DNA of 64,000 nt from Mycobacterium sp. Aquia_213 (GCF_026625985.1 NZ_CP113116.1:3720001-3784000); one strand, 5' to 3'; shown: positions 32,278 to 42,310, numbered from the stretch's first letter. Notes: generated by a model from the letters alone, not told the origin. Program-made: numbers and translations.

Positions 32278-33654
32278 CTATCGTGCCACTTCCGTGTCCG
32301 CAACCTCGACGGCCCTGATCACCCGCTCAACGGCCTTACCGGCCGCGCCGATACAGGCCGGCACGCCGATCCCGTCGAGGTAACTGCCCGCCACGGCGAT
32401 CGTCGCCGGCAGACCGGCACGCAAATGCGCGACGACGTCGGCGTGGCCCGGCCCGTACTGGGGCATCGCCTCGATCCACCGCTGCACGCGCGCATCCACC
32501 GGCTCGACGGCCAGCCCGAACACGGTGGCCAGGTCGTCGACCGCCCAGGCCAGCAGCTCCCCGTCGGAGGCGGTGGCGGCCAGATCGTCGCCGAATCGCC
32601 CGAACGACAGCCGCAGGAATTGCAGGTCGTGCCGGATGCCCCATTTGCGCGACGACAAGGTGATCGCCTTGCCGCGCAACTGCTCACCGCTGGCCGCCAG
32701 CACACCGGAGCACTCCGGGAACGCCGTGTCGCCCGGCACGGCGAGCGCGACCACCACCGACGACGCGCTCTCGATGCGGCGCGCCGCGGCGTACGTCTGT
32801 GGAGCCACACGAGAGATCAGGCGCGCCAGCCGCGGGGCGGGGATGGCCAGGATCACCGCGTCGGCATTCCACTGCGCGCCGGTGTCATCGCGCAACGCCC
32901 AGCCCTGCCCGGCCCGGTCGAGCCGGTCCACCGCGGCCCGAACCCACCGCGGCCGGCCGCGCTCGACGAGCTCGTCGATCAGCACCTGATAGCCGCCGTC
33001 CAGCGCGCCGAACACGGGCGCGCCCGTAGCCGGCGGCAACCCCTGGCGGACCGCGTCGGTCAAGCTGGTGGCGCCGCGATCCAGCGCCGCCGCCACGCTG
33101 GGGGCCGCCGCCCGCAGCCCGATCGTGGCCGCCGAGCCCGCATACACCCCGCTCAGCAGCGGGTCGACGGAACGCGCCACGGTCTGCTCGCCGAACCGGT
33201 CGCCCACCAATTCCGCCGCGGCCGGGTCGCTTCCGGGTTGCCAGTCCAGCGGGCGACCCGGCTCGGCGTCGATGCGCGCGACGGTGGCGTCGTCGACCAG
33301 TCCGGCCACCGACGCCGCCGACGAGGGAATCCCGACGACCGTGGCCGCCGGCAGCGGGTGCAGCTCGGCCTGGCTGTAAATCAGCGGGCGGGCGCCGGTA
33401 GTGCCTAGTTGACGATCCGACAGGCCCAGCTCGGCCAGCAGTGCCGGCATCTCGGGCCGGCGCAACACGAATGCCTCGGCACCCAGGTCCACCGGCCGTC
33501 CGCCGAGCTGCTCGGTGCGCAAGATCCCGCCGAGCCGCTCCCCCGGATCGAACAGCGTGATGCTCGCGTCGTCCCCGGCCGCCACACGCAGCCGGTAGGC
33601 CGCGGTTAGGCCGGAAATACCGCCGCCCACAACACAATACGACCGGGGGGTCAT
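32278..33654 (-). CDS. hemY: HemY/CgoX, coproporphyrinogen III oxidase (FAD)
   Basis: The 458-residue flavoenzyme oxidises coproporphyrinogen III to coproporphyrin III. The N-terminal FAD dinucleotide fold is VVGGGISGLTAAYRL, followed by the LFDPGERLGGILRTEQLGG acidic end and phosphate loop; the C-terminal FAD-binding strand is IAVAGSYLDGIGVPACIGAA. ATG 33654 overlaps the hemE stop (ATGA). Its position between hemE and hemQ completes the coproporphyrin pathway block. It corresponds to Rv2677c. Confidence 0.93.
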   Translation of the reverse strand: MTPRSYCVVGGGISGLTAAYRLRVAAGDDASITLFDPGERLGGILRTEQLGGRPVDLGAEAFVLRRPEMPALLAELGLSDRQLGTTGARPLIYSQAELHPLPAATVVGIPSSAASVAGLVDDATVARIDAEPGRPLDWQPGSDPAAAELVGDRFGEQTVARSVDPLLSGVYAGSAATIGLRAAAPSVAAALDRGATSLTDAVRQGLPPATGAPVFGALDGGYQVLIDELVERGRPRWVRAAVDRLDRAGQGWALRDDTGAQWNADAVILAIPAPRLARLISRVAPQTYAAARRIESASSVVVALAVPGDTAFPECSGVLAASGEQLRGKAITLSSRKWGIRHDLQFLRLSFGRFGDDLAATASDGELLAWAVDDLATVFGLAVEPVDARVQRWIEAMPQYGPGHADVVAHLRAGLPATIAVAGSYLDGIGVPACIGAAGKAVERVIRAVEVADTEVAR

Positions 33655-34700
33655 AGCGAGTGGACCAGTGACACCAGGTCGGTCAGCACGCCGGGGTCGG
33701 TCTCGGGCAGCACGCCGTGACCCAGGTTGAAGACGTGGCCCGCCGCACCGGCGTCGACAGCGCGGCGGCCATCGTCGACGACGGCGCGCGCCGCACGTTC
33801 CACCACCGGCCAGCCCGCCAGCAACACCACCGGATCGAGGTTGCCTTGCAACGCCGTGCCGGACCGCACCCTGGCGGCGGCATCGGTGAGCGAGGTTCGC
33901 CAATCCACCCCGACGACCGTCGGGCCGGCTTCGCCCATCGCGCCCAGCAATTCGGCCGTCCCGACCCCGAAATGTGTCATCGGCAGCCCGTGTTCGGCCA
34001 ACGTCGCGAACACCCGGGTGCTGTGCGGCAGCACGTATTGGCGGTAGTCGGCCAGCGACAGCGTTCCCGCCCACGAGTCGAACAGCTGGATAGCGTCCAC
34101 CCCGGCGTTGATTTGGCCGCGCAGGAATTCCACGGTGAGATCGGTCAGCTTCGACATCAGCGCGTGCCAGCTGGCCGGTTCGGCCAGCATCATCGCCTTG
34201 GTGCGGGCGTGGTTGCGGCTGGGGCCGCCCTCGACCAGGTAGGACGCCAGCGTGAAGGGCGCACCGGCGAATCCGATCAGCGGCACCTTGCCCAGCGCGT
34301 CGACCAGCAGCGAAACCGCCTGGCAGATTGGCTGAATTGCGTGCGGTTCAAGGGGTTTCATCGCTTCGATGTCGGCGTCGGTGCGGATCGGGTGTGCGAT
34401 CACCGGTCCGACATCGGGGACGATGTCCAATTCGATGCCCGCGGCCCGCAGCGGAACCACGATGTCGGAGAACAGGATCGCGGCGTCGACGTCGTGGCGC
34501 CGGATGGGTTGCAGGGTGATTTCGCAGACCATCTCGGGCTCGAAGCACGCCCCCAGCATGCTGGTGCGTTCGCGCAGCGCCCGGTATTCGGGCAGCGAGC
34601 GCCCGGCCTGCCGCATGAACCACACCGGCACCCGGCCGGGTTTGCGGCCGGTGACGGCGGCCAGGTAGGGCGATTCGGGAAGCTCGCGACGAGTGCTCAT
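33651..34700 (-). CDS. hemE: HemE, uroporphyrinogen decarboxylase
   Basis: The 349-residue enzyme decarboxylates the four acetate side chains of uroporphyrinogen III to give coproporphyrinogen III. The signatures VWFMRQAGRSLPEY (active-site arginines) and ILFSDIVVPLRAAG (catalytic aspartate) are both present, as is the DSWAG segment. ATG 34700 is preferred over an upstream frame. It is the first gene of the hem operon, divergent from echA15 by about 60 bases. It corresponds to Rv2678c. Confidence 0.95.
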   Translation of the reverse strand: MSTRRELPESPYLAAVTGRKPGRVPVWFMRQAGRSLPEYRALRERTSMLGACFEPEMVCEITLQPIRRHDVDAAILFSDIVVPLRAAGIELDIVPDVGPVIAHPIRTDADIEAMKPLEPHAIQPICQAVSLLVDALGKVPLIGFAGAPFTLASYLVEGGPSRNHARTKAMMLAEPASWHALMSKLTDLTVEFLRGQINAGVDAIQLFDSWAGTLSLADYRQYVLPHSTRVFATLAEHGLPMTHFGVGTAELLGAMGEAGPTVVGVDWRTSLTDAAARVRSGTALQGNLDPVVLLAGWPVVERAARAVVDDGRRAVDAGAAGHVFNLGHGVLPETDPGVLTDLVSLVHSL

Positions 34701-34762
34701 CGGTCTCAATGCTGCCACTGTGCTGGTCTCAAGGCCGGGCGGCACCCCTGGAGCACCAGGCC

Positions 34763-35593
34763 ATGCTGCGTAACATCAACCCGGTGTCAGTCGCACCGAT
34801 CTCGGTCAATTACGACGAATTCCCCAGCCTCCGCTTTGAGCGCGGCGACAACGGTGTCCTCACGGTGGTTCTCGACGCTCCCGGGCTGAACTCGGTCGGG
34901 CCACAAATGCACCGCGATCTCGCCGACGTTTGGCCGGCCATCAATCGCGATCCCGACGTGCGGGCCGTCCTGATCCGTGGTGAGGGCAAAGCGTTTTCGT
35001 CCGGCGGCAGTTTCGACCTGATCTCGGAGACCATCGGCGACTACGAGGGCCGGATTCGCATCATGCGCGAGGCCCGCGACCTGGTGCTCAACATCGTCAA
35101 CTTCGACAAGCCGATGGTCTCGGCGATCCGGGGCCCCGCCGTCGGCGCCGGCCTGGTGGTGGCGCTGCTCTCGGACATCTCGGTGGCCGGGCGAACCGCC
35201 AAGATCATCGACGGGCACACCAAGCTCGGCGTGGCGGCCGGCGACCATGCCGCGATCTGCTGGCCGCTGCTGGTCGGCATGGCCAAGGCCAAGTACTACC
35301 TACTCACCTGCGACACCCTGCTCGGCGAGGAAGCCGAGCGCATCGGCCTGGTATCCCTCTGTGTCGACGACGACGAGGTGCTCCCGAAGGCAACGCAGGT
35401 CGCCCATGATTTGGCACAGGGAGCCCAGAACGCGATCCGGTGGACAAAACACAGCCTTAACTACTGGTATCGCATGTTCGCGCCCGCCTTCGAGACGTCG
35501 CTCGGCCTGGAATTTTTGGGTTTCAGTGGTCCCGACGTGCAAGAAGGCCTGGCCGCGCATCGGGAGAAACGACCGGCCCGATTTAACGGCTGA
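34763..35593 (+). CDS. echA15: Enoyl-CoA hydratase/isomerase EchA15
   Basis: The protein of about 276 residues is a crotonase-fold enzyme recognisable as EchA15 (Rv2679) by NSVGPQMHRDLADVWPAI and GHTKLGVAAGDHAAICWPLL. The oxyanion-hole segments are AFSSGGSF and GPAVGAGLVVAL. The canonical catalytic glutamates are not obvious at the usual positions, so its exact reaction is uncertain. ATG 34763 and GTG 34784 are both plausible; the second is closer to the M. tuberculosis start. Confidence 0.85.
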   Translation: MLRNINPVSVAPISVNYDEFPSLRFERGDNGVLTVVLDAPGLNSVGPQMHRDLADVWPAINRDPDVRAVLIRGEGKAFSSGGSFDLISETIGDYEGRIRIMREARDLVLNIVNFDKPMVSAIRGPAVGAGLVVALLSDISVAGRTAKIIDGHTKLGVAAGDHAAICWPLLVGMAKAKYYLLTCDTLLGEEAERIGLVSLCVDDDEVLPKATQVAHDLAQGAQNAIRWTKHSLNYWYRMFAPAFETSLGLEFLGFSGPDVQEGLAAHREKRPARFNG

Positions 35594-35779
35594 ACAACCG
35601 TCTGAGCAGGCTAAACGGCGATTGATGACGACGTGACACAACCAGGTAACAGCTTGGTCGCGACGGGTTTGGAAATCGGCGCGCCTGTCGCGGCGTGTCA
35701 GGCGATAGGTCTAGCGTCGAACGCTGTGACCCGCGCATACGACGATGCGGAGCGGGAGCGACGAGGAGGAGTTGCGCCA

Positions 35780-36361
35780 GTGACCTCAGTCGAACCGGCC
35801 CCATTCCGCGAGGCGGTGGCGGCCATGAACGCCGTGAACGCCCGGCCGGAGATCGAGCTGGGCCCGATCCGGCCGCCGCAACGCCTGGCGCCCTTCAGCT
35901 ACGCGCTGGGGGCCGAGGTGAAGCACCCCGACCTCGAGATCGTCCCCGAGCGGTCGGAGGGCGACGCGTTCGGCCGGCTGATCCTGCTCTACGACCCGGA
36001 CGGCGCCGACGCCTGGGACGGCACCACGCGTCTGGTCGCCTACATCCAGGCGGACCTGGACTCCACCGAGGCCGTCGATCCGCTGCTGCCGGAAGTGGCG
36101 TGGAGCTGGCTGGTCGACGCGCTGGAGGCCCGGACCGACCAGGTCACGGCACTGGGCGGTACCGTCACCGCCACCACCTCAGTGCGCTACGGCGACATCT
36201 CCGGGCCGCCGCGCGCCCACCAGCTCGAGCTGCGGGCCTCGTGGACGGCGACCACACCCGCCGTCGGCGCGCATGTCGAAGCGTTTTGCGAGGTGCTGGA
36301 GCACGCCGCGGGACTCCCGCCGGCGGGAGTCACCGACCTGAGCTCGCGGTCACGCGCCTGA
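35780..36361 (+). CDS. DUF3000 protein, Rv2680-like
   Basis: The 193-residue protein matches the actinobacterial DUF3000 family, with APFSYALGAEVKHPDLE and a C-terminal ASWTATTPAVGAHVEAFCEV. GTG 35780 is chosen because GAGGAGGAG lies about nine bases upstream; the frame is open further up, but those codons look like leader. It is one base from the RNase D-like gene and therefore probably co-transcribed with it. Its function is unknown; the conserved pairing with RNase D suggests an RNA-related role. Confidence 0.85.
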   Translation: MTSVEPAPFREAVAAMNAVNARPEIELGPIRPPQRLAPFSYALGAEVKHPDLEIVPERSEGDAFGRLILLYDPDGADAWDGTTRLVAYIQADLDSTEAVDPLLPEVAWSWLVDALEARTDQVTALGGTVTATTSVRYGDISGPPRAHQLELRASWTATTPAVGAHVEAFCEVLEHAAGLPPAGVTDLSSRSRA

Positions 36362-36362
36362 C

Positions 36363-37667
36363 ATGGGCGAACCGGCGGACCCTAGGCCCGACGGCACCGC
36401 GCCCGACAGCAGCGCGCCCGGCAGCGCCGAACCCGAACCCACCCCGCTGCTGCACCCGGCCGAGGGCGTACCCGAACTCTCGGTGACCGTCGGCCAGATC
36501 GCGGACGCCGCACAATTCCTGGACAGCGGGCGTGGGCCGTTTGCGGTGGACGCCGAGCGGGCGTCGGGTTTCCGCTACTCCAACCGCGCGTACCTGATCC
36601 AGATCCGGCGGGCCGGTGCCGGGACCGTGCTCATCGATCCGGTCAGCCACGGCGCGGATCCGCTGACGGCGCTGCGGCCCGTCGCCGAGGTGCTGGGCAC
36701 CGACGAGTGGATCCTGCACGCGGCCGACCAGGATCTGCCGTGTCTGGCCGAGGTCGGCATGCGCCCGCCCGCGCTGTACGACACCGAGCTCGCCGGGCGC
36801 CTGGCCGGATTCGAGCGGGTGAACCTGGCGGCGATGACCGAACGGCTGCTGGGGCAGGGCTTGGTCAAGGGTCATGGCGCGGCCGACTGGTCCAAGCGGC
36901 CACTGCCCGCAGATTGGCTCAACTATGCGGCGCTCGACGTGGAACTGCTGGTCGAACTGCGTGCGGCGATCGCCGCGGAGCTGGCCGAGCAAGGCAAAAC
37001 CGATTGGGCTGCACAGGAATTCGACTATTTACGCAGCGTGGGAAGCAGGGAGGCCACGCCGCGGCGCGACCGCTGGCGGCGCACGTCGGGCATCCATAAG
37101 GTGCGCGACCGCCGGGCCCTGGCCGCGGTGCGCGAACTGTGGACCACCCGCGACAACATCGCCCAGCGCCGCGACATCGCGCCGCGCCGCATTCTGCCGG
37201 ATTCGGCCATCATCGAGGCCGCGATCGCCAATCCGAAGACGGTCGAAGACCTGGTCGCGTTGCCGGTGTTCGGCGGGCGCAATCAGCGTCGCAGCGCGGC
37301 GACGTGGCTGGGCGCGCTGGAAGCGGCCCGCAAGAGTCAGGACCCGCCGGAAGACGCCGAGCCGCCGAACGGCCCGCCGCCGCCGGCGCGGTGGAGCAGG
37401 CGCAAACCGGAGGCGGCCGCCCGGCTGGAGGCGGCCCGGGCCGGGCTGTCGGAACTGTCGGAGCGGGTGAACATTCCGTCCGAGAACCTGGTTTCGCCCG
37501 ACCTGGTGCGGCGACTGTGCTGGGACTGGGCGGACGCGCCCGACCCGGTCGAGGCCGTCGAAGAGTTCTTGTGCACCGGCCAGGCGCGGGCCTGGCAACG
37601 CGAGCTTGTCGATCCCGTGCTGGCGACCGCGCTACAGCCGCCACCCAAGCCCGAGCCCGAGGGCTAG
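36363..37667 (+). CDS. RNase D-like 3'-5' exonuclease with HRDC domain, Rv2681-like
   Basis: The 434-residue protein has a DEDD exonuclease domain and an HRDC domain. Exonuclease motifs are VDAERAS (DxE), HAADQDLPCL and YAALDVELLVEL (motif III tyrosine-aspartate). The HRDC region spans about residues 245-325 (RRDIAPRRILPDSAIIEAA). The N-terminal 40 residues are proline- and acid-rich. It would trim 3' ends of structured RNAs. The ATG at 36363 is one base after the preceding stop. Its last four bases overlap the convergent dxs stop. Confidence 0.9.
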   Translation: MGEPADPRPDGTAPDSSAPGSAEPEPTPLLHPAEGVPELSVTVGQIADAAQFLDSGRGPFAVDAERASGFRYSNRAYLIQIRRAGAGTVLIDPVSHGADPLTALRPVAEVLGTDEWILHAADQDLPCLAEVGMRPPALYDTELAGRLAGFERVNLAAMTERLLGQGLVKGHGAADWSKRPLPADWLNYAALDVELLVELRAAIAAELAEQGKTDWAAQEFDYLRSVGSREATPRRDRWRRTSGIHKVRDRRALAAVRELWTTRDNIAQRRDIAPRRILPDSAIIEAAIANPKTVEDLVALPVFGGRNQRRSAATWLGALEAARKSQDPPEDAEPPNGPPPPARWSRRKPEAAARLEAARAGLSELSERVNIPSENLVSPDLVRRLCWDWADAPDPVEAVEEFLCTGQARAWQRELVDPVLATALQPPPKPEPEG

Positions 37668-39577
37668 TCGAGGTGCTCGCGGATCTCCGCTTCGGACTCC
37701 GAACTGCCCAGGGCGGCAACCCAACCGGTGATCCGTCGGGCCACGCCCTGGTCGGTCAGCCCGAGATCGGCCAGCACCTCACCGCGTGAGCCGTGCTCGT
37801 AGAACTCCTGATCCAGGCCGACGTCGCGGCACGGGATGTCGATCTCCGCGCGGCGCAGCGCGGCCGAAACCGCTGACCCCACACCGCCATTGACGCCGTT
37901 GTCCTCACATGTGACGAGCAGTTTGTGCTGCACCGCCAGTTCGAGAACACCCTCGGAGACCGGCAGCACCCACCGCGGATCGATCACGGTCACACCGATC
38001 CCCTGGTTATGCAGCCGCTTGGCCACCGCCAGCGCCATCGAAGCGAACGCACCGACAGCCACCAGCAGCACATCGTGGTTCAGCCCGTTGGCGGGCACCG
38101 CGAGCACATCGACTCCCGACCGTTGCTCTACGGCCGGAATATCTTCGCCCACATCGCCTTTGGGGAACCGCAGCGCCGTCGGGCCGTCATCCACCTCGAG
38201 CGCCTCGCCGAGTTCTTCGCGCAGCCGGGTGGCGTCGCGCGGGGCGGCCACCCGCATGCCGGGCACGATGTTCAGCATCGACAGATCCCACATGCCGTTG
38301 TGGCTGGCGCCGTCGGAACCGGTGACCCCGGCGCGGTCGAGCACGAGGGTGACGGGCAGCTTGTGCAGCGCCACGTCCATCATGATCTGGTCGAACGCCC
38401 GGTTGAGGAACGTCGAGTAGATGGCCACCACCGGGTGCATCCCACCCATCGCCAGCCCGGCCGCCGACGTCATCGCGTGCTGTTCGGCGATGCCGACGTC
38501 GAACAGGCGGTCCGGGAACCGTTGCCCGAACGCCGTCAGTCCGGTCGGACCGGGCATCGCCGCCGTGATCGCCACGATGTCGCGGCGCTTTCTGGCGTAT
38601 CCGATCAGCGCCTCGGAGAAGGTCGCCGTCCAGCCCGGGCCGGGGATCTTGGTTGCCTGGCCGGTGGTCGGGTCGATCGGTGCCGTGGAGTGCATCTGTT
38701 CGGCCTCGTCGGCCTCGGCCGGGGCGTAGCCCATGCCCTTGCGGGTGGCGACGTGCACAATCACCGGGCCGCCGAAGCCGCGGGCCCGGCGCAGCGCGGC
38801 TTCCACGGCGCGTTCGTCGTGACCGTCGACCGGGCCGACATACTTCAGCCCGAGGTCGGTGAACAGCAGCTGCGGGGCCAGCGAGTCCTTGATGCCCGCC
38901 TTCACGCTGTGCATGAAGTGGTAGCAGATCTCGCCGATCAGCGGCACCGCCCGCACCACGTCACGGCCCTTTTCCAGCACCTGTTCGTAAGCGGGCTGCA
39001 GCCGCAGCATGGCCAGGTGATCGGCGACACCGCCGATCGTGGGTGCGTAGCTGCGGCCGTTGTCGTTGACGACGACGATCACGGGGCGACGGGAGGCCGC
39101 GATGTTGTTCAGCGCTTCCCAGCACATGCCGCCGGTCAGCGCGCCGTCCCCGACGACCGCGACCACGTGCCGGTTGCGGTGCCCGGTCAGCTCGAACGCC
39201 TTGGCCAGGCCGTCGGCGTAGGACAACGCCGCACTCGCGTGGCTGGACTCCACCCAGTCGTGCTCGCTCTCGGCGCGCGACGGATAGCCCGACAGGCCGC
39301 CCTTTTTGCGCAGGGTCTCGAAGTCCTGGCAGCGGCCGGTCAGCATCTTGTGCACGTAAGCCTGGTGGCCGGTGTCGAAGATGATCGGGTCGTGTGGTGA
39401 GTCGAACACCCGATGCAGCGCGAGCGTCAGTTCGACCACGCCGAGGTTCGGTCCCAGATGGCCCCCGGTCGCAGCCACCTTGTGGATCAGGAACTCGCGA
39501 ATCTCCTGAGCCAGATCGCGAAGTTGCTGTTGCGAAAGGTACTGCAGATCAGCGGGGCCGCGGATCTGTTCGAGCAT
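37664..39577 (-). CDS. dxs: Dxs, 1-deoxy-D-xylulose-5-phosphate synthase
   Basis: The 637-residue enzyme makes DXP from pyruvate and glyceraldehyde 3-phosphate with thiamine diphosphate, the first step of the MEP route to isoprenoids, including decaprenyl phosphate used by AftC. The thiamine motif is GDGALTGGMCWEALNNI, and HQAYVHKMLTGR is the substrate histidine region; the second half has the pyrimidine and transketolase C-terminal domains. It is a single transcription unit with its stop in the 3' end of the RNase D gene. It corresponds to Rv2682c. Confidence 0.95.
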   Translation of the reverse strand: MLEQIRGPADLQYLSQQQLRDLAQEIREFLIHKVAATGGHLGPNLGVVELTLALHRVFDSPHDPIIFDTGHQAYVHKMLTGRCQDFETLRKKGGLSGYPSRAESEHDWVESSHASAALSYADGLAKAFELTGHRNRHVVAVVGDGALTGGMCWEALNNIAASRRPVIVVVNDNGRSYAPTIGGVADHLAMLRLQPAYEQVLEKGRDVVRAVPLIGEICYHFMHSVKAGIKDSLAPQLLFTDLGLKYVGPVDGHDERAVEAALRRARGFGGPVIVHVATRKGMGYAPAEADEAEQMHSTAPIDPTTGQATKIPGPGWTATFSEALIGYARKRRDIVAITAAMPGPTGLTAFGQRFPDRLFDVGIAEQHAMTSAAGLAMGGMHPVVAIYSTFLNRAFDQIMMDVALHKLPVTLVLDRAGVTGSDGASHNGMWDLSMLNIVPGMRVAAPRDATRLREELGEALEVDDGPTALRFPKGDVGEDIPAVEQRSGVDVLAVPANGLNHDVLLVAVGAFASMALAVAKRLHNQGIGVTVIDPRWVLPVSEGVLELAVQHKLLVTCEDNGVNGGVGSAVSAALRRAEIDIPCRDVGLDQEFYEHGSRGEVLADLGLTDQGVARRITGWVAALGSSESEAEIREHLD

Positions 39578-39614
39578 CAGGTCAGTCTACGCAGCCGAGG
39601 CCGGATCTAGCCTC

Positions 39615-41078
39615 CTACGAGGGGCCGAACAGGTCGACCAGGGTGTCCCGAAGTTCGGGATCGGCCAGGACGACGACCTCGTCGCCGGCCTCCAGTTCGG
39701 TGTCACCCCGCACCGGCACCAGGCCGGTGGCGCGGACGACGATGCTCACCCAGATATCTCCGGCATGGTCACCGAGACCCTCGATGGTGCACCCCTCGGC
39801 AACAGACCCCGAGGCGACGCGCAGCCGATGGACCCCCTCGGGTTCGTCCTGGAGCCGGACACCTATCTCCCATGGCTGCGTCTCGACGGTGCGCATCGGC
39901 AGGCGCAGCAGTTGTGCGATCCCGGGCACGGAGCTGCCTTGCACCAGAACGGAGAAGACGACGACGACCACCACGATGCCGTACAGACGCTCGGCGTCGG
40001 CGACGTGGGCGGCCCGCAGGAACTCGCCCAACAGGATCGGCACCGCACCCTTGAGCCCGGCGACAAGGATGAAGGTGCGTTCGTTTCGCTGCAGCCGGAC
40101 CGGAATCAGGCATGCGCCCACCGCGATCGGCCGAATCACCACGGTCAGGGCCACGCCGAGGATCAGCCCGGGAATCCACACGTCGGGATGGGCAAGCACG
40201 TTGAGATCGACGGTCAAACCCAGTACGGCGAACGCGACGATTTCGGCCAGACCGGCCAGGGCGGCGTGGAATCGCTTGATGTCGGGTTTGTAGGGGGCGC
40301 GAGCGTCGCCGATCACGATGCCGGCGACGAACACCGCCAGAAATCCCGAGCCGTGCGCGAGCGTGGCAATGCCGTACAGCATCAGGCTGGATGCCAGCGT
40401 CCGCAGCGAGTAGAGGCCTTCACTCGGCAATGCCACCCGCCGCATGAACACGAGCAGGGCGCGGCCGCCGACGACGCCGACGACCAGGCCGATCGCCATT
40501 TGCAGAACGAATTGGACTCCCACACTGGCGAAGCCGGCCGCGCTGAGGCCACCGGCGGCGATCAGGCTGCCCATCAACGAGATGCCGACCGGATCGTTGG
40601 CGCCGGACTCGCCCTCCAGGATGGTGCTACTGCGACCGGCAATCTCACGCTTGCCCAGGACGGAGAAGACCACGGCCGGATCGGTGGGAGCTACCGCGGT
40701 GGCCACGAGTACCGCAGGGAACCAACCGATTCCGCACGCGTAGTGCAGCACGACTGCCGCGCCGGCGGCGGTCAGGGCGGTGCCCACGACGCCGACCGAC
40801 AGGATGGGGAAGACCGCCGCGCGGAAGCGCGCGAGCCCGATGTGCATTCCGCCGTCGAACAACACCAACACCAACGCGATGGTGATGATCCGCTCGACGT
40901 TCGGCTCGGACGGCGACTGCACCGCGGGCACGGCGTGCACGGCCACGGCAGCGCCGACCAGCACGAGCAGGGCGACCGGGATTTTGACTCGCTCGGTCAG
41001 CCGGTTCGCCAACACCGCAACCAAACCGACGGCACTGCAGAACAAGACGATGAGTGCGTAGCGGACTGTCTCGTTCAC
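39615..41078 (-). CDS. Monovalent cation/proton antiporter with RCK_C domain
   Basis: The 487-residue protein is a CPA-type antiporter with about 12-13 membrane helices, including the ion-site motif GESGANDPVGISLMGS, and a cytoplasmic TrkA-C-like domain after residue 400 (EGVHRLRVASGSVAEGCTIE). It resembles NhaP2/CvrA proteins, exchanging K or Na for protons. GTG 41078 overlaps the preceding methyltransferase stop by four bases (GTGA). In M. tuberculosis this interval has a different set of genes, so this antiporter is a lineage difference. Confidence 0.85.
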   Translation of the reverse strand: MNETVRYALIVLFCSAVGLVAVLANRLTERVKIPVALLVLVGAAVAVHAVPAVQSPSEPNVERIITIALVLVLFDGGMHIGLARFRAAVFPILSVGVVGTALTAAGAAVVLHYACGIGWFPAVLVATAVAPTDPAVVFSVLGKREIAGRSSTILEGESGANDPVGISLMGSLIAAGGLSAAGFASVGVQFVLQMAIGLVVGVVGGRALLVFMRRVALPSEGLYSLRTLASSLMLYGIATLAHGSGFLAVFVAGIVIGDARAPYKPDIKRFHAALAGLAEIVAFAVLGLTVDLNVLAHPDVWIPGLILGVALTVVIRPIAVGACLIPVRLQRNERTFILVAGLKGAVPILLGEFLRAAHVADAERLYGIVVVVVVFSVLVQGSSVPGIAQLLRLPMRTVETQPWEIGVRLQDEPEGVHRLRVASGSVAEGCTIEGLGDHAGDIWVSIVVRATGLVPVRGDTELEAGDEVVVLADPELRDTLVDLFGPS

Positions 41079-42310
41079 GATGACGGCAATCCGCCTGCCC
41101 GGGTCAGCAGCGCCACGCACTCGGTGTGATGAGTCAGCGGGAAAGCATCGAACACCTTGATCTTCTCGACGGCATAGCCATGACCGAGGTACAGGCCGAT
41201 ATCACGAGCGAAAGACGCTGCCTCGCAACCGATATGCACGATGCGCGGAACCCCGGCTGCGGCCAGCAGGTCGATCACGTCGCGCCCGGCACCCGATCGC
41301 GGCGGGTCCAGCACCGCCACGTCGGCGCCGGCTTTTTGCATCGACACCGCGCGCCGCACCGAATCGGTGACGATGTCGAGCTGCGGCAGATCAACCAGCG
41401 CGGCCCGCGCGGCACGCGTCGACGCGCGGGAGGTGTCGACGGTGAGGACCCGCCCGGACTCCCCCACCGCATCGCCCAGGGCGGCGGCGAAAACCCCCAC
41501 ACCGCCGTAGAGATCCCACACGCTCATGCCGGCGCCGGGCTGCGCCCAGTCGGCGACCAGGCCGCTGTAGACCCGCGCCGCATCGCGGTGCGCCTGCCAG
41601 AACGCGGTCACCGGCACCTCCCAGCTGCGCCGCCCGACGCGCTGGGTTGCCTCGTAGTTGCCCTGCACCACATTGGTCGTCGTTCGCCCGCCCTGGCGCA
41701 GGGTGCGCACCACATGCCGGCGTCCGTCGTCGTCGACGGCGACGTGCAGCTGCGCAGTCGGAGACAAATCGGCCGCCGAACAGGCCTGGGCCAGCCCGTC
41801 CAGCATTCCCGGCGGCAACTGCGCGCAGCGCAGGTCGGTCACCAGCTCGTCGCTGTGGTAGCGGTGAAACCCGGGGCGGGCGTCCGCGCCCACCTCGAGG
41901 CGCACCCGGGTGCGCCAGCCGGTCGGGCCGGAATCCGAAAGCGGTTCCGCCTCACCGCTCCAGCGATGGCCGCCGAGGCGCTCCAACTGGTTGGCCACGA
42001 CTTGCGCCTTGAGCATCCGAACCGCCTCCGGGGCAGCGAATGCCAGATCACAACACCCGGCGCCATCGACCCCCGCGATCGGACACAGCGACTCGGTCCG
42101 GTCCGCCGATGCCTCGAGGACTTCGACAACCTCTGCGTGCCAATAGGATCCGCGGTCCGCGGTGACCCGCACCCGCACCCGTTCGCCGGGTAAGGCGTAG
42201 CGCACGAATACCACCCGGCCTTCGTGGTGGGCCACGCAGCTGCCGCCATTGGCGGGGGCACCGGCAACCAGCGTCAGCTCCCCGGGTGACGGCGACGGCT
42301 CGGCACTCAT
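41075..42310 (-). CDS. TrmA/RumA-like RNA (uracil-5-)-methyltransferase, Rv2689c-like
   Basis: The 411-residue enzyme has an N-terminal TRAM domain (VAHHEGRVVFVRYALPGERV) and a SAM methyltransferase domain. It has the SAM loop WDLYGGVGVFAAAL, the motif VAVLDPPRSGAG and the catalytic-cysteine strand VHIGCEAASFARDI. It would make 5-methyluridine in tRNA or 23S rRNA. Cysteines before the catalytic domain (CPIAGVDGAGCCDL) may hold an iron-sulphur cluster as in RumA. ATG 42310 is chosen. It is followed with a four-base overlap by the antiporter gene. Confidence 0.88.
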   Translation of the reverse strand: MSAEPSPSPGELTLVAGAPANGGSCVAHHEGRVVFVRYALPGERVRVRVTADRGSYWHAEVVEVLEASADRTESLCPIAGVDGAGCCDLAFAAPEAVRMLKAQVVANQLERLGGHRWSGEAEPLSDSGPTGWRTRVRLEVGADARPGFHRYHSDELVTDLRCAQLPPGMLDGLAQACSAADLSPTAQLHVAVDDDGRRHVVRTLRQGGRTTTNVVQGNYEATQRVGRRSWEVPVTAFWQAHRDAARVYSGLVADWAQPGAGMSVWDLYGGVGVFAAALGDAVGESGRVLTVDTSRASTRAARAALVDLPQLDIVTDSVRRAVSMQKAGADVAVLDPPRSGAGRDVIDLLAAAGVPRIVHIGCEAASFARDIGLYLGHGYAVEKIKVFDAFPLTHHTECVALLTRAGGLPSS

